The notes under the pieces were generated by a model. The model did not search any database. It saw only the letters and a program-made list of their open reading frames with translations, and was not told where the DNA came from. Positions 25,930 to 37,876 of a DNA stretch of 64,000 nucleotides are shown here, piece after piece (the first letter of the stretch is position 1; every line of letters starts with the position of its first letter). A program made the position numbers and the translations under genes. This DNA is from Ilex aquifolium (Eukaryota; Streptophyta; Magnoliopsida; Aquifoliales; Aquifoliaceae), in the NCBI GenBank assembly GCA_951799425.1, contig OX637393.1, forward strand, positions 33,595,244 through 33,659,243, given 5' to 3'.

Positions 25930-26675
25930 TCATAATTTTGGAAGTTTAAGAGACCGCCTCTTCACCTTCGCGCGTTTCTTACTTCCTTTAAATTTGGGAT
26001 CTCCTAATGTCTCTCTAAAACTTGGGACTTCTTGGTTATCTACAAATCTTGGGATTTCCTCTTGCCCGCAAACATAGGGATCACGTTCTCTGAGTTTTCT
26101 GTGTTCTTCTCTGATTTCCATGACTTCCCCTCTTACTCCCTTGTTCAAGGAACGGGCTCAGGCTACGTTCGACATGAGGTGGCACTCCAACTTCTTGGTT
26201 CCCTCTGTGATTACCGGCACAGAGTTAGAAGAAATCAAGAAACGATTTCTTCTATCTGCTGATTTACTCCTTCGGGGTCCCAACCCTTGATGAGCCTTGC
26301 AACTTTCTTCTTCAATAAAAAATTTGCTTTTTTGAGGGTTCTTTCGAGCTGGGACTTTGTCTGCCCATCCATCATTCCATTGGGTGAATTCTTGCCTACT
26401 TTGGGTTATGCCCCTCTCGCCTCTCTCCTCAAGGGTGGGCTGCAATGATCAGCTTCTTTCTTTTTTGGCATCTACAAGGCAATAGTGAGTTCCATACTGT
26501 TGTTGAGTTCCTCTATTTCTATGATCTTGATGAGGACAAACTCCCTTACTTCATCTGCTTCAGATGGAGGCGCCACTTCGACCCCCCGCTGGTCCTCGAT
26601 GTTCCCTCCTCTCTTGAAGGATGGGCTCAACATTTTTTCTTTGCCTCTGGAGATTCCTGGAGGTCTTCTGAACAA
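25930..26675 (-). pseudogene. Possible 5' gag remnant of element F
   Basis: Minus-strand ORF pieces (26675-26472, 26445-26158, 26148-25930) are charged and include the coiled-coil-like EIREEHRKLRERD. Their place, just inside the 5' LTR of a minus-strand element, is where Tat gag starts. I recognise no conserved gag motif, and the frames do not join, so this rests on position and composition. Confidence 0.25.
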
Positions 26676-26697
26676 CGTTGCGAGCGCTCTAGGGTCC

Positions 26698-26941
26698 TTC
26701 TCTTAATATCTCACTTGATTCCAGGCGATGGTTTGAGTGGTTGAGGATCTTGCGCCTAGACTAGCGCTTACTGTCGCTAAAGGACGCTTTATGGTTGCCA
26801 GCTGTCGTCCACTCACTTTCTTTGGGGTGCAGGTCGAGGGAGCCGTAGATCTGGACCTCTGAGCTCAGGCTCTCTTAGGTGAGCTCCCTTCCTGACCTCA
26901 ACTCCCGAGCTCAAACTTGGAATTTCTTCTAGGTATCATCA
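26698..26941 (-). repeat. Element F 5' LTR (truncated, 244 bp)
   Basis: Matches the right-hand 246 bp of the other LTR, including CTGAGCTCAG, and ends GGTATCATCA before the TCAGA duplication. R and U5 are missing, so an internal deletion removed the LTR's 3' part and any primer-binding site. Confidence 0.75.
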
Positions 26942-27334
26942 TCAGATAATTATTTTGTTATTTAATAAGATACCTGATTTTAATTTTTATGAAATTTATA
27001 AGGACTAACTTGGGTTTTTAAAAATATCTAAAAGCTAGTTGATCATAGAAGTTGTTAACCTTAAACATCAAACGACTAAATGTGATCCCTGGAACCATAG
27101 GAAGTGGAGTGCATTTTTTAGTAACTTTGAGAGTTGTCAACAATATGATTGACTAAAGCAATTAGCATAAAAAAATGTTGGCTAGCTTTTTAAGTGTGAA
27201 TTGGTCAAAAGTCCAACCATTGTTTAAACCATTAATTTCAGGCAATGTATTTTTAAGGTATTAAGCACACGTTATATGCTCTTTTTTTTCTTATAGTCCA
27301 ATTTAACTAAATCCTTTTTTAGTTACGAGAGTAC
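26942..27334. other. Intergenic spacer between F and LTR G
   Basis: AT-rich, no coding sequence. It starts with the right TCAGA duplication of F and ends at the TG of LTR G. Confidence 0.6.
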
Positions 27335-30102
27335 TGCTTGATATTGAATAGGTGCACTCAAGTGCAGGTGGTCAAGAAGTAGTAAATACTTGGTTAAGTC
27401 CGAGGTCATACCACATAGATCGAAGAAATTTAGAAGTACGTAAAAGAAGAACATGTAAAATTGATTTGGAAGGTTGAAATTCGTTTTTAAAATAAGTGCA
27501 AGAAAATTAAAAGAGATTTATCAATTGGAAAAGTGACTCTTTAGTTTTGGGATCAGGATCTATTCATGCTCAACAAATATCTATGTTTATGCAATTACAA
27601 TTTATCCCAGTTGATTTTCAATGTCAGTGCAATCAACCAGAAGATATAAATTTGAAAACACAAGATTCGATTAATTTCAAAATAAGAATTGAATTTCTTG
27701 TTCGATAAAACTCGCAGGAATTAAAAGTATTATTCATACCAAGAACTCAACCAAATTAATGAATAATCAAATAATTGTACAGAGTATAAACCTTTGCTAA
27801 AAATCATTCAATCTTTAATTCAAGAAAGAATAAGGGAAAATAATTACATAACATGAATATTTGGATCATAATCTTAGATCCATACCCTAACTAAAGAGTA
27901 CAAAGATATTATGACATGGTGAATCTCCAAAAGTTATAAATAATGTAAAAAGGCTAAGAAGATGATCCTCTCTCAATAGATAAGAGCCGGTATCTATAAT
28001 AAATGCTAGTTATAGGTAGGTAGGAGTCTTCATGTAAAATTTGGAAGTCTGAGGTTAGGTCTCATAGTCGGATCAAGGGATGCATTCGGACAGTCATCCT
28101 TGGTCCGGACGGTTGAAAATTACTACAAATTTGCAAATAAACATAAGTGTCTGGACAGTGATACTCGCGTCCTGGGTGCATTAATACATTGTCAAGTAAG
28201 TGTAAGTCTCTAGAATTTGAAGTCCGGTACTTGCGTCTGGATAGTCCTAGCTCTGTCAAGACGATCTTCTCGTCTTTTGAACTTCAACTCTGTCTTCATC
28301 AAAAAGATCATCTAATCATCACCAATCATTGTGTTTGGGCAGCCATTGCTGTGTCAAGACGGTTCTAGTATTCAAGTCTTCTTGATTTCTGTGCTCCAAC
28401 AATCTGGGATGGGCATGGGTCTCCCATGGGTATCAAATTCACTCCAATTCAATTGTTTTATCTGGTAAATAGATCAAACACTAAAAGAAAGAGTCTATGG
28501 AGAAAATACAACATTTCATGTGTAGGATCTTTCCACTCGATTATACACGAGGAATCACATGCTAGACCTAGAAGGGGGTGAATAGGTTAATTTACAATTA
28601 AGCTCGAATGACCTCCAATTGAAAAATATTTCTACCACAATTACCTCTTCTCACAAAGATATAACAATTTAAGTGAGAACCGCTTTTAACATGAACAACT
28701 CATTAAGAGTGTGAATGGATAAATGAATATGCAATCAACACCAACCAATCCACAATCTCCTTTTGATCCCAACCAAAGCCATAATCACTAAAACCACTTA
28801 ATGACTTGAATGATAAACAATTAATTCATCAAACACATGGTGCGTGTGTGTGCAACATTATAAGTGTACAAGCAAATTAAAGCAACAAAGAACACATGCA
28901 ATTTGTTGATGCTAAAACCCTTCACAGAAAAAACAGTAGGGAACCTTCTCAGTTTACCAATGCCTAATCCACTAAACCCAAAATCAATCTACAAGTACTG
29001 GAGTCTTATACCTCAACCAATCCACATGGCTAGATGCTTATTTCTTTCGTAGATCTCTCTGCCAAAGCCCTCCTTCGACGTTATGGCTAGCTTCACTTGA
29101 ACTTTCCGCCACACAATTCGTTTAGGCCTCGAGCAATCTTTGAGACTTCACACCCAAGACCTCGGTATGCACACTTCTCCAAGTGGGATTTGGTTGACAC
29201 CAAGAAATATATTCTTCTTCAATGTGTGAGGTTGAATGAATGAATCTAGATGGTGGCCTTTGGTCTTAGGGATCTAAGGTTGTTCTTGAAGCACTCTAGA
29301 AGGATTTGGTCTATTCTAGATCATATAGACTTACCCTAGGTTTAAAACATAGCCCCATATATATAGGACACAAAATAAGGTTTGTCTCTGGGACCAAGAT
29401 CATTGTAGATCTCCAAGTGGCAGATCGATCTATGACCACTTGAGCGACCTCTAGACTGCTCGGGGGGTGGAGGGCAGTCGTAGCATGGCCATCAATCGAT
29501 CGCCACTAGTTTCTCTAGTTTTGTCTCCCTAAGTGTTTTAGAAACCACTCTATCGAAGGTTAGCGAATTTAGAGCGATTACTATTGATTTTTAAGCTAGA
29601 AACCAAGCAAAAACTTAACCTATTGAACACTAAGTGGTGTTGATTAAATAGGGTCTGATAAATGACTCAAACTATCTTTTCAAAATACATTTAAGGTTTA
29701 GAAAATATTTTCAAAGAAAAACCCTAGGAGTTATTTTTCGGATATTCCAAATTCCGTTTTGTTCACCTTAATCATCCTAAATCTAAAATTAAACCAAAGG
29801 ATCTAGGTCTCTAAGGCCATTACATTTGTCTTAAGCTTAAAGGTGCATCAGAGTAGTCTTGATGTAGCATTGTAGCTTGATCTCTTTCCATTCCTTTGTC
29901 GCTTAGGGATCTTGATCTTTGAAGCTTGCTGACCATGAAATTTGGTTGAGATTTACATAAATTTCACGAAATTAGCTAATTAAAAATATATGATCTAACA
30001 GAGTCTAAATAGAAACATCCAATAATTCATCACATATAAGCTTAAGTATTGTGCAATTATCCATTAATTAAATAACAAATTACTATTTTTGATGGCTAAT
30101 CA
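27335..30102 (-). mobile_element. Athila-like 3' LTR G, interrupted by H
   Basis: The plus strand starts TGCTTGATATTG (compare TGCTATAAC of B and TGCTTGGTT of A) and ends GGCTAATCA. In minus orientation it starts TGATTAGCC, the same terminus as LTRs A and B. Next to its inner end, ACATCCCCAACCT is a polypurine tract on the minus strand. The U3 part (28,060-28,260) carries GTCCGGAC-type palindromes, as in B. Without insertion H the LTR would be about 1.26 kb, like B's. Its 5' LTR partner was not found. Confidence 0.6.
28496..30000 (-). mobile_element. Probable solo LTR H inserted in LTR G
   Basis: GAGTC at 28491-28495 recurs at 30001-30005. Minus orientation starts TGTTAGATC and would end CCATA, a CA end with one C-to-T change; alternatively the LTR begins at TGTGTAGGATC (28519). 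Inside are CTAGAAGGGGGTGAATAGG (28568 on), a phrase I associate with plant LTRs, and a minus-strand TATA-like run at 29367-29357. AGATCGATCT (29422-29431) and CGATCG (29497-29502) lie upstream of that TATA. No coding region. The boundaries are less certain than for D or F. Confidence 0.45.
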
Positions 30103-30530
30103 CATCCCCAACCTGAATATTACTAATTGCTTGCAATACCTAGATCCAAAATTAAAAATAAAATATGATAAAATAAAACAAAAATCCACTTTTTAAGGTA
30201 TTATGATTGCATTTAGTATATACAACAAGCCTTTAAACCCCTAGGTTCACCTTAGTGGACGAGTTTAGTCCCACAAAGGTTTTCACTAAAGATAACTACA
30301 AACTTCCATTAATCTGTTGGTCCATTGAACTTAACATATAACTTTAACCAAATATAAAGTAGAAATATATCTGATAGAAACAAGAATAAGTTCACCCCAA
30401 TTTAATTTATAGAATTAACGGCTATACGATAGTATTCAAATATTGAATTCTAATTTATGCACGAGATTTAACCTTAAAAGACTTCTTTTTGGAAAGGAAT
30501 TCTTCCCAAACCAATCCTAGATCTCCTACT
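30103..30530 (-). other. 3' internal non-coding region of the element owning LTR G
   Basis: Continues from the polypurine tract. Bases 30207-30300 match blocks at 39772-39865 (element B) and 44087-44180 (element A), each about 85-100 bp inside the LTR. It shows that G was a 3' LTR of a full element. No protein can be read. Confidence 0.6.
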
Positions 30531-31281
30531 TATACCTAGGATTTATTTTAGTATAAATAAAAGACTCTCATCTATTGAGGGGAGAGGATTATTATTCCCA
30601 TCTTTTCTTTTCTTTTCTAGTTTTTTTTCTTGTTCTATGGCTTGCTTAAAGCCCGACTAAGGCTAGGGGAGATACTTTCAATGAAGCATGGTATTTATTA
30701 TTGATCAAATGTTCTTTTTAATGCATGATTTATTTCTTTAATTTAATTCTTGTCTTTTAGTAAAATTTTTGTTATGTATAATTTCTTGATTCATTGTACC
30801 ATGTACATTGAATGCTTGATATTCCTTGCGAGTCAAATAACAGGTTATTTCTTGTTGGAAAGCTTGATTTATTGTAGGCACTGGACACTGTGAATGCTTG
30901 TAATGTATAAGTAAATTTTTATATTTATTAAGATAATTCATTAATTATAATTTTTGATATTTACATATTTTCACCACTAAATATTTCAATTGGGATCATT
31001 CATCAGCTGATTTTCAATTGAGTTTAAAAATTGGATCATTAATAATTGTTGTGTGGATTTGAAAGGGTATCCCCGATACTTTAGTATTTCAATTATTGTT
31101 TTAACCAACCCATCTTTGTTCTGTTGGATAAATTACTACTGAAACAAATTTGAAAAAATTTCTTTTTATTTGTTTTGTGTATTTTTTTTTTCACAATTCC
31201 CTGTGATTCGACCTCGGACTCCTGAGAAATTTATTACGTCACACAACCTGCACTTGGGTGATCAATTCTGAAGTTATAGCA
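30531..31281 (+). mobile_element. LTR I, B-type, inverted orientation
   Basis: Inverse of element B's LTR over most of its length: GGCTAGGGGAGATACTTTCAATGAA, the run to TTGATTCATTGTACCATGTACATTGAATGCTTG, and the terminus GAAGTTATAGCA (31281), which equals B's minus-strand end GTTATAGCA. A TATA-like TATAAATAAAAG lies near 30,553. The 5' end could not be placed. No primer-binding site follows. Confidence 0.6.
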
Positions 31282-31290
31282 CCTAACTAA

Positions 31291-31860
31291 TGATAGAGGA
31301 GATACTTTCAATAAAACATGGTATTCTTTTTGATCCAATATTCTTTTAATGTATGATTTATTCCTTTAATTTAATTCTTATCTTCTATATAATTTCTTGA
31401 TTTGTTGTGTCACGTACATCGAACACTTGAGATTCTATGCGAGTCAAATAACTGGTTTTGCATGTTTAAATTAATTAATTAGAATTATCATAAAATAGTT
31501 GATTTATTTGTAATAAAATTAGGGTTTACCTTTAGAAAACTTAATTTATCATAGATTCTAGGCACAATGAATGCTTGTGCTTTACAAGTAGATTCCTAAT
31601 ATTTATTCAGATAATTTATTAATTCAATATTATCACCGCTAAATATTACGATTGAGAACACTCCTCACTTAATTCTCAATTGAGTTTAAAAATTAGATCA
31701 TTATTAATTGTTGTGTGGAATTGAAAGGAAATCCTTGATGTTTTAGTATTTCAAATTACTATTTTTAACCAATCAATTTATGTTCTTTTGAACAAACATA
31801 TTTCTTCAAACAATTTTCAAAGAAATTTTACTTTATTTTCATTGTGTTATGTGAGATTCT
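31291..31860 (+). repeat. Second partial copy of LTR I
   Basis: Starting with GAGGAGATACTTTCAATAAAACATGG, this repeats the inner two thirds of LTR I in the same orientation with clear divergence and its own small insertion. It breaks off before the LTR end near 31,860. Confidence 0.55.
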
Positions 31861-32337
31861 GTGTTTGATATAAATATAATTGATATTAACTTGCTAATAT
31901 TTTTAAAACGATTACAATGATAAGAAAAAATTTGAATAGTTGTTAAAGAAATAGTCTCTTAAGTTTGAGTTTCAAACGTATTGAATTTCAAGTGAAATTT
32001 AATTTTTGAGGTGTTTAAGGTTGATAATGGTATTGACCATTGAATCTAGGAGGTCAATAAACCTCGGGATGGACGTTTATCTCATATAACGGTTTGGAAG
32101 GGTAAAATAGTAATTTTGATATTTTGTCTATAAATTGACTTTGGTTTCAAGATAAATCATAAAATTAAATATTTTTAGATTAAAATAACATTACAAATGA
32201 ATCTGGAACGTCGAAAAACCTAAAGTTAGTCATAGAGATCAAATTGGAGATGTTTAAGAGTAAAATCGTAATTTCAAAGAAAAAAAATGCATTTTCTAGC
32301 CTTGTGAACAATAAAAGACGGGAATTGTGTAACGCCC

Positions 32338-34414
32338 CAAATACCACCCTGGACGGCATTACAGTATAAAACCATTCATAGCATGAGAGCAACTAACTAT
32401 ATATCCATCAAATAAGAAACATCCTAGATTTAACAAAATTTGGGCAGAGTCTCCTTTGTACGGGAAGCTCTACCCAAAAACACAACCTGTGCAAATATAT
32501 TAACTTGACCACACAGGGTCCATCTAACCATCCAATAACAATAAACTTCCATTTACCATCTATACTATCCATAATGTTATCCCAAAAGAATAGGCCAAGT
32601 ATGGCAATTACATTCCCAAAAGAATTACATGAATATATCGCAGCGGAAATTCAAAAGAATCTAGACTTTACATTGTTCAGAAATAAATCTCCTAGTCTAG
32701 AACAAAAATAAGCTACATCTCTAGATGTCCCACTCGGGATCTAGGTACCCCTCCAATGAGGCGTCCCCAAGGCCCGACTCATTAGCGCCAAGCTCCTCCT
32801 CTATAGCATAATCTGAAAAATGTTAATTGTAGGGGATGAGCAAGAAGCTCTGTAGCAAAATCCTCCCAAACTCAAACAAGGTTTAGAAATTATATTAAAA
32901 CAGTTCGGTCTCATTTTTACAAATAGCATATATGAATTTTGAAGTAAAAACAGGACATTTTAAATAGATCTCAAGTTACGTATTCACAATAATTTAGATG
33001 AACAGTAAAACCAAGTCACCATTAACCACCATCCCCGTTTCCCAAAAATTCTTGTGGAGTCCCATACCTCCACAAGCTCTTGTTGGAAATCATTCCGTAA
33101 CAATAATAATAATCTCATAATCTCATGTATATTGATTGCTTCCCATGAATTTACACATCAACCCGTGCCTAGTTCACCCATCACAATCCACAATCACAAT
33201 TACTTTGGGAAAGGGCGTCTACCATCCCAATGGCAGTGACGAGTCCCTCCCCTGGAAAGGTATACCACCCCTTGTTCGAACTCCAGTGAACAATAGTGGA
33301 GGCTATTACCAAATAACCACCCATTACAAGTGTTAGGCAACCATCTCACCCCCACCAGGATAGACTAACCTCTAACACTCTACGGCAATGCTCGAAGACA
33401 ATTCAAGTCCATCACAACAATCATACAAGAGATATTATCACAAAAATTCTCTCAATTCACAAGAAATCCCAAAATCCCCAATTTCACAATTTGTACCATA
33501 AGATAATTGAAGGAAAAGAGCAAGAGATCATCATAATCATCATTTTGTTATACAATATCAAGCACTAAGGATTTGATGGTGAGAGCAAAAGAAATATAAA
33601 GAGGAAATCTATTTTTCTCAAAACTAGGGTTTGAAGAAGTAAAAGAGAGCTTTAATGGCTACCCAACCATCACAATGTTTAAAACATGGCAATAAATGCA
33701 AGAAGACCAAGAATCAAGTAATTAATAGCAAGTATATATGATTTCAAACCACAAGAATACATATAAGTTAACCCTAACATCAATGTAAGAGCATAGGAAG
33801 AAATCTCCTACCTTAATGTTCTTGGAAAAATTAGGGCTTTGATCTTGAATCAACTCTTAAATCCCTTGTTTTCTCTTGATCTTGTGTCTCTCTCTCTCTC
33901 TCTCTCTTCCTCTCTTATGTTTTCTAGGGTTTGGAGTGGTGTAATGAAGGCTAAGGAGGTGACAAAATGTATTTATAGGGGAGGAAAAATCGGCTTGTTC
34001 GCGACTTAAAATAAATCGTCTGGTTGGGTAGTACCGGTACCCAGTACCGGTACCAGAAACCTTCTGGAATCGGGGTACCGGTACTCAGTACCGGTACCAA
34101 TTATCCAGTTTTGCCTAATTCTTTTGTTTTCCATCTCCAATCCATTCCAAAACTAACCACATCCATCACAAACTTCACCAACACATATTTATACCCCAAA
34201 CCTATCTAATACAAGTTATAGGACCTAACATTTTATATTTTCACTCACTAAAAACTAAATTTCAACTATGATTTTCATTAACATTTTAAATCTTTACTTT
34301 TCAAATTTACAAAGTTCAAACACACTTCAATACCCCTATCCACATCTTTACCACCATTATTTGCTATATCTATATATCTATATGCATATATAAAAGAAAA
34401 TGCGGGGTGTTACA
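32338..34414 (-). mobile_element. Solo LTR D with AATTG duplication
   Basis: Starts TGTAACGCCCC and ends GGGGTGTTACA, so the termini are an 11-bp inverted repeat with one mismatch. AATTG at 32333-32337 and 34415-34419 is a perfect target duplication. Orientation is minus: TATAAAT (33977-33971) is followed downstream by a (GA)n leader (33,890-33,908) and a donor-like AAGGTAGGAG near 33,815. Four GTACCGGTAC palindromes lie 54-126 bp upstream of the TATA. No coding sequence, so it is a solo LTR of about 2.08 kb. Confidence 0.88.
34031..34097. repeat. Four GTACCGGTAC palindromes in LTR D
   Basis: Perfect 10-bp palindromes at 34031-34040, 34044-34053, 34075-34084 and 34088-34097, arranged as two pairs (each pair spaced 13 bp) separated by AGAAACCTTCTGGAATC. 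They sit just upstream of the LTR's TATA box. Confidence 0.92.
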
Positions 34415-36088
34415 AATTGCTGGGCATGAAACCCCATTTTTAGCCCATTTCACCCATTTGTTCTCACTATTCTCACCCAATACCACTCTTATAACCCTAG
34501 GACAAGATAAAGGGAAAAAAAAGAGGTAAGAAGAAAGTCTCTAAAACTTGGCCTTTGCTTGGGAATTCTAGAAACTTAGCTTGGAATTCTTGATTTCTAA
34601 GTAGGGTTTTCCTCTCTCTTGCATTTATATTGTGTATCTCATGTATTTTCTTTAGCTAAAACTTAATAAGTGTTTGATGAAAAAATGCTTGTTATAAATC
34701 TTGATTTAATGTTGGGTATGCCATGAATTGTGAACCTACATGCCTAAAAATAATTTTAGTGTTGTGGGTTTGAAACTCTAGTTTGATTTGTGTTATGAGT
34801 GTTTTATTAAACCTATGATTTGGGGGTTTTGGAGTATGCTATGATCTTGTACATAATGTATATGACTTATTCTCTTAAAAATTGTTGTGTTGCTTTGAAA
34901 ATGAAAATTTTGAGATTTTGAGCTTACTACATGTTTGATAAAATGTCATGGTTATGACATGAGTTTTCAAAAAGTTTTATAGATATAGCAAATAATGATT
35001 TTTGAAAAATACTGAAAGACAAAAGGTTAGTAGACTGTTGAGGGCCATTGATTGGGTTGTCAAGGCGGCTACTAGTCCTAGGGGCGATTGGTTATGGTAG
35101 TGGTTTTCGATGAAGCCTTATGTGGCATCACAAGTAATGCCCTACACGTCCCCCTTGAAAAGAAAGAAGGGTGATGAGTCCCTAGGGTGAAAGAGCCAAA
35201 AGGTTTCCCGGGGATGGTTTATACGTGAACCGGTGTTTGATTGATTATATTGTTCGTATGTGAGGCATACATAGTATTTACCAAGATGGGTTGGCTTCAA
35301 ATGTATAAATCTTTGATTTATAACTCACATATTTTTAACGATGATGTGTTGGGAGATTTTTATAAATACTTTACTTATTACATTATTCTTATACTTTATT
35401 ATAGAAAGCGTTCATTACTTATTCGTATGATTTGTGAATTGTTAATATTTAAAACTTTGTATATGCTTGGAAAAAAGATTATTCTATGGGCGTTGTGGTT
35501 GCTCATCCCTTACTAATACTTTCAGAGGCTAGCATACATCCTGGGGCGTAGGTGATGGAATGCATTGGTGGGAGCTTGGACCAGAAAGAATCTCTTTCAG
35601 AATCATTTTGTATTTACCTATAAAACTTACGTAGAAATGTTTGGACATAAATATTGTGTTTAAAAAGGTTGTCTTGATGTGTGAACTTGAGCATCCCATA
35701 GAGAGATTATTATTTTGGGTATTGTAATGTAAATTTATGTCTTTTGGTATTAAATTTTTTTATATATTTATATTGGATGTATTCGGGTTTGGGAGGACTT
35801 CGTGGGCCTCTAATTTTTGCCCGACTTTAGTTTGACTATATTTTGATGGATGTATGTTGTAGATGTTTAGTTAGTTTGAATTATGTTATGCTCTCACCAG
35901 GATGCTATTACTAGTTGGTTGGAAGCCCGAATTTCAAATGAAACTTTGCCGAAATTTTTGCAAAAGTATGTTTTGATTAAATCAAATATTTAATTTCATT
36001 CAATTAATATTATAAAACGACAAGAGATTTTGGGATAAATATTACTTTTTATTAAATCACTCTTTAATGAAAATTGGGGCGTGACAAA

Positions 36089-36102
36089 TTAGTATCAGAG
36101 CT
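36089..36102 (+). other. Element C primer-binding site
   Basis: TTAGTATCAGAGCT two bases after the LTR end matches TGGTATCAGAGC, the tRNA-Met initiator primer site, with one G-to-A change. Confidence 0.75.
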
Positions 36103-36283
36103 TAGGTCTTAGGTCTTATATGAGAGCTGTAGGTAATTGGATTAGCCAAATATGGTTCCAGCACACAAAGTTTTTGAGAGTCATTAGGATTATGAGGTTA
36201 ATTGTAGGAACCGACGTATCTAATGAATTCAACTACTTGTCTAGAATATATTTGTTTGAAACGGTGATCTAAAGCCAAGTTAC

Positions 36284-37240
36284 ATGTGTAGTAGGGAAAC
36301 AAGAAGAGGACGTGAGAGACCCTTCTCCCCCAGACAAGGGGGAAATCAAGTACTGCCAAGTCAAGACACTATGAGTGGTATCTACCAATGTTTGAGGGAG
36401 CTCATTACATTGGTACAACAACAAGCTGGGAACAACAGCAACCATACTACCACTACCCAACCCCAAGCTCAAGGGAAACAAGATGGAGGTGAAGGTAGAA
36501 GGATGATGGTCCTTAGGGAATTTCTACGACAACACCCTCCTACCTTCCAAGGAGGTCCGGACTCACTCGAGGGGGAGAAGTGGCTCCGACAAGTGAAGAA
36601 AGTGATGGATGGCATGGATATATCCAATGACGTGAGAATTGGTCTAGCTGCATATCTTATGGAAGAGGAAGATGACCATTGATGGGAATTGATAAAAAGA
36701 AGGAGAAATGTGGAACAAATGGCTTGGGCAAATTTTGAAAAGGTTTTAAATGGGAAGTACTTTCTCGAATCTATGAGGGATAAGATGACATTCGACTTTG
36801 TGGCACTTCAACAACGTAACATGACTATCACTCAATATGAGTCCAAGTTCATGGAGCTCTCCTGCTTTGCTACAAAGTATGTATCGATTGATGCCAAGAA
36901 GGCCAAATGGTTTGAGAAAGTGTTGAAGCCATCTATTTGGGAGAAATTGGTAGCTCTTCACATTGGTGACCTTGGAGAATTAGTTGAGCAGGCTACCCTA
37001 GTTGAGAAAGATTGGGAGGAAACTCAAGTCATTCGAGAGCACGACCAACATAGGAAGAGTCGGTCCAAGACCAACAATGGTAGTGGTGGACGTCACAAGG
37101 AGACTCCATACCAGCGTTCAGAATGCAATATAGGTCAAGGGAGTGAGTCAAGCTGTGCACAAATTTTGAGACCAGGAGGCCACGTTGAGAGAGTGCCGAC
37201 ACACTTGTCACGGGTCACCTCAGGAGTCACTTCGCTTTAG
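36284..37240 (+). pseudogene. gag: Element C gag
   Basis: The Met at 36284 (MCSRETRRGR) starts a gag with FLRQHPPTFQGG, EKWLRQVKKVMD and, after a stop, MAWANFEKVLNGKYF and MTITQYESKFMELS. These are the usual retrotransposon gag core motifs. A TGA at 36680-36682 sits where the family has Trp (HW-WELI), with the frame kept on either side. Towards the end the zinc knuckle is lost: CAQILRPGGHVERV lacks the second and last Cys because of a small deletion. The protein would form virus-like particles in an active element; this copy cannot. Confidence 0.8.
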
Positions 37241-37527
37241 TAGTTTCTTCACAACAGGGAAAAAGTAGTAGGGGATCTTATCAACAGTCCACAAAGCCAC
37301 CATATTAGCAGACTTCTGATGCTCCTGTATAGACAATACCACAGTAGCCCCAGACCACTCAGCTCAAATCTCAGCCACAACAGCAATCTCATCAGAAGAA
37401 ACAGGGGACCAAGACTTAGGGCACTGATCCCCCAACTTGCATTTATGGTTTAGTTTAGCCTGATGGGAGTACTTCTAATGCAATAGTGGAGGGTATGATT
37501 CTTCTTTAGAATTTATGGGCTTGTAAC
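37241..37527 (+). pseudogene. Element C gag-protease linker, decayed
   Basis: A Gln/Pro-rich stretch (many CAG/CCA codons near 37,300-37,420) that would link gag and protease, with several stops. No domain can be named. Confidence 0.45.
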
Positions 37528-37797
37528 TTGTTTGATCTCGGGGTAACCTATTCTTTTATTTGTACATCATATGTCATTACATTGGGGTTGAAGTTTGAGC
37601 CTTTGGGTTATATGCTATATATAGATCTACCCATCAGAGATAGTTTGGAGATAGCTAGAGAGTGTAGAAATTGTATACTTCGCTTTGGAGAGAAAGAGTT
37701 GAGGGTAAATTTAATTGCCTTGGAGGAGCCGGGGTATGATGTTATTTTCAGAATGAATTTACTCTCTTCCTACCATGCTCCTATGAATTTCTACTAG
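37528..37797 (+). pseudogene. Element C aspartic protease fragment
   Basis: LFDLGVTYSFICTSYV corresponds to the retropepsin active site LFDSGATHSFI, with Ser and Ala replaced (DLGV). Further on RECRNCILRFG, ELRVNLIAL and DVIFRMNLLSSYHA match the family, where GMDWLS is usual. The ORF ends at 37797. It would process Gag-Pol in an active element. Confidence 0.75.
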
Positions 37798-37876
37798 AAG
37801 AAAATAGTGTCTCATGCAGGGGGGATATAGTTTTTTCTGTTTCATGGGCGAAAATAGTATCCCTTGACATTTCTAT

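Larger units (their letters stand above)
21482..26941 (-). mobile_element. Element F: deleted Tat-type Ty3/Gypsy retrotransposon
   Basis: Bounded by TCAGA at 21477-21481 and 26942-26946, a perfect 5-bp duplication. The left LTR (21482-22055) is complete and the right one (26698-26941) keeps only the U3 side. LTR termini are TG...CA on either strand. In minus orientation the LTR has TATAAATA (21763-21756) and a U5-like segment near 21,600-21,665 (GTGGATTAGCC...GAACCACTATAA) that resembles Tat/Retand LTRs as I know them. A purine-rich stretch next to 22,056 fits the polypurine tract. Protease, RT, RNase H and integrase are absent. What remains is an antisense extra ORF (22,726-25,588) and a possible gag remnant, so F is a LARD-like deletion derivative. 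Confidence 0.75.
31861..36086 (+). repeat. Element C 5' LTR, split by solo LTR D
   Basis: The right end GGGGCGTGACA (36086) is fixed by the primer-binding site that follows. The left end is only estimated: Tekay-like LTR text (GGGTAAAATAGTAATTTTG) is present by 32,100, but no TG terminus is evident. About 2.1 kb of the span is the inserted solo LTR D. The LTR itself would be near 2.1 kb. Confidence 0.55.

Noticed and set aside
28496..28500. LTR H start at TATGG as a certain boundary
   Set aside because: GAGTC repeats support it, but the LTR should start TG; an alternative start at 28519 has no duplication, so the border is left open.
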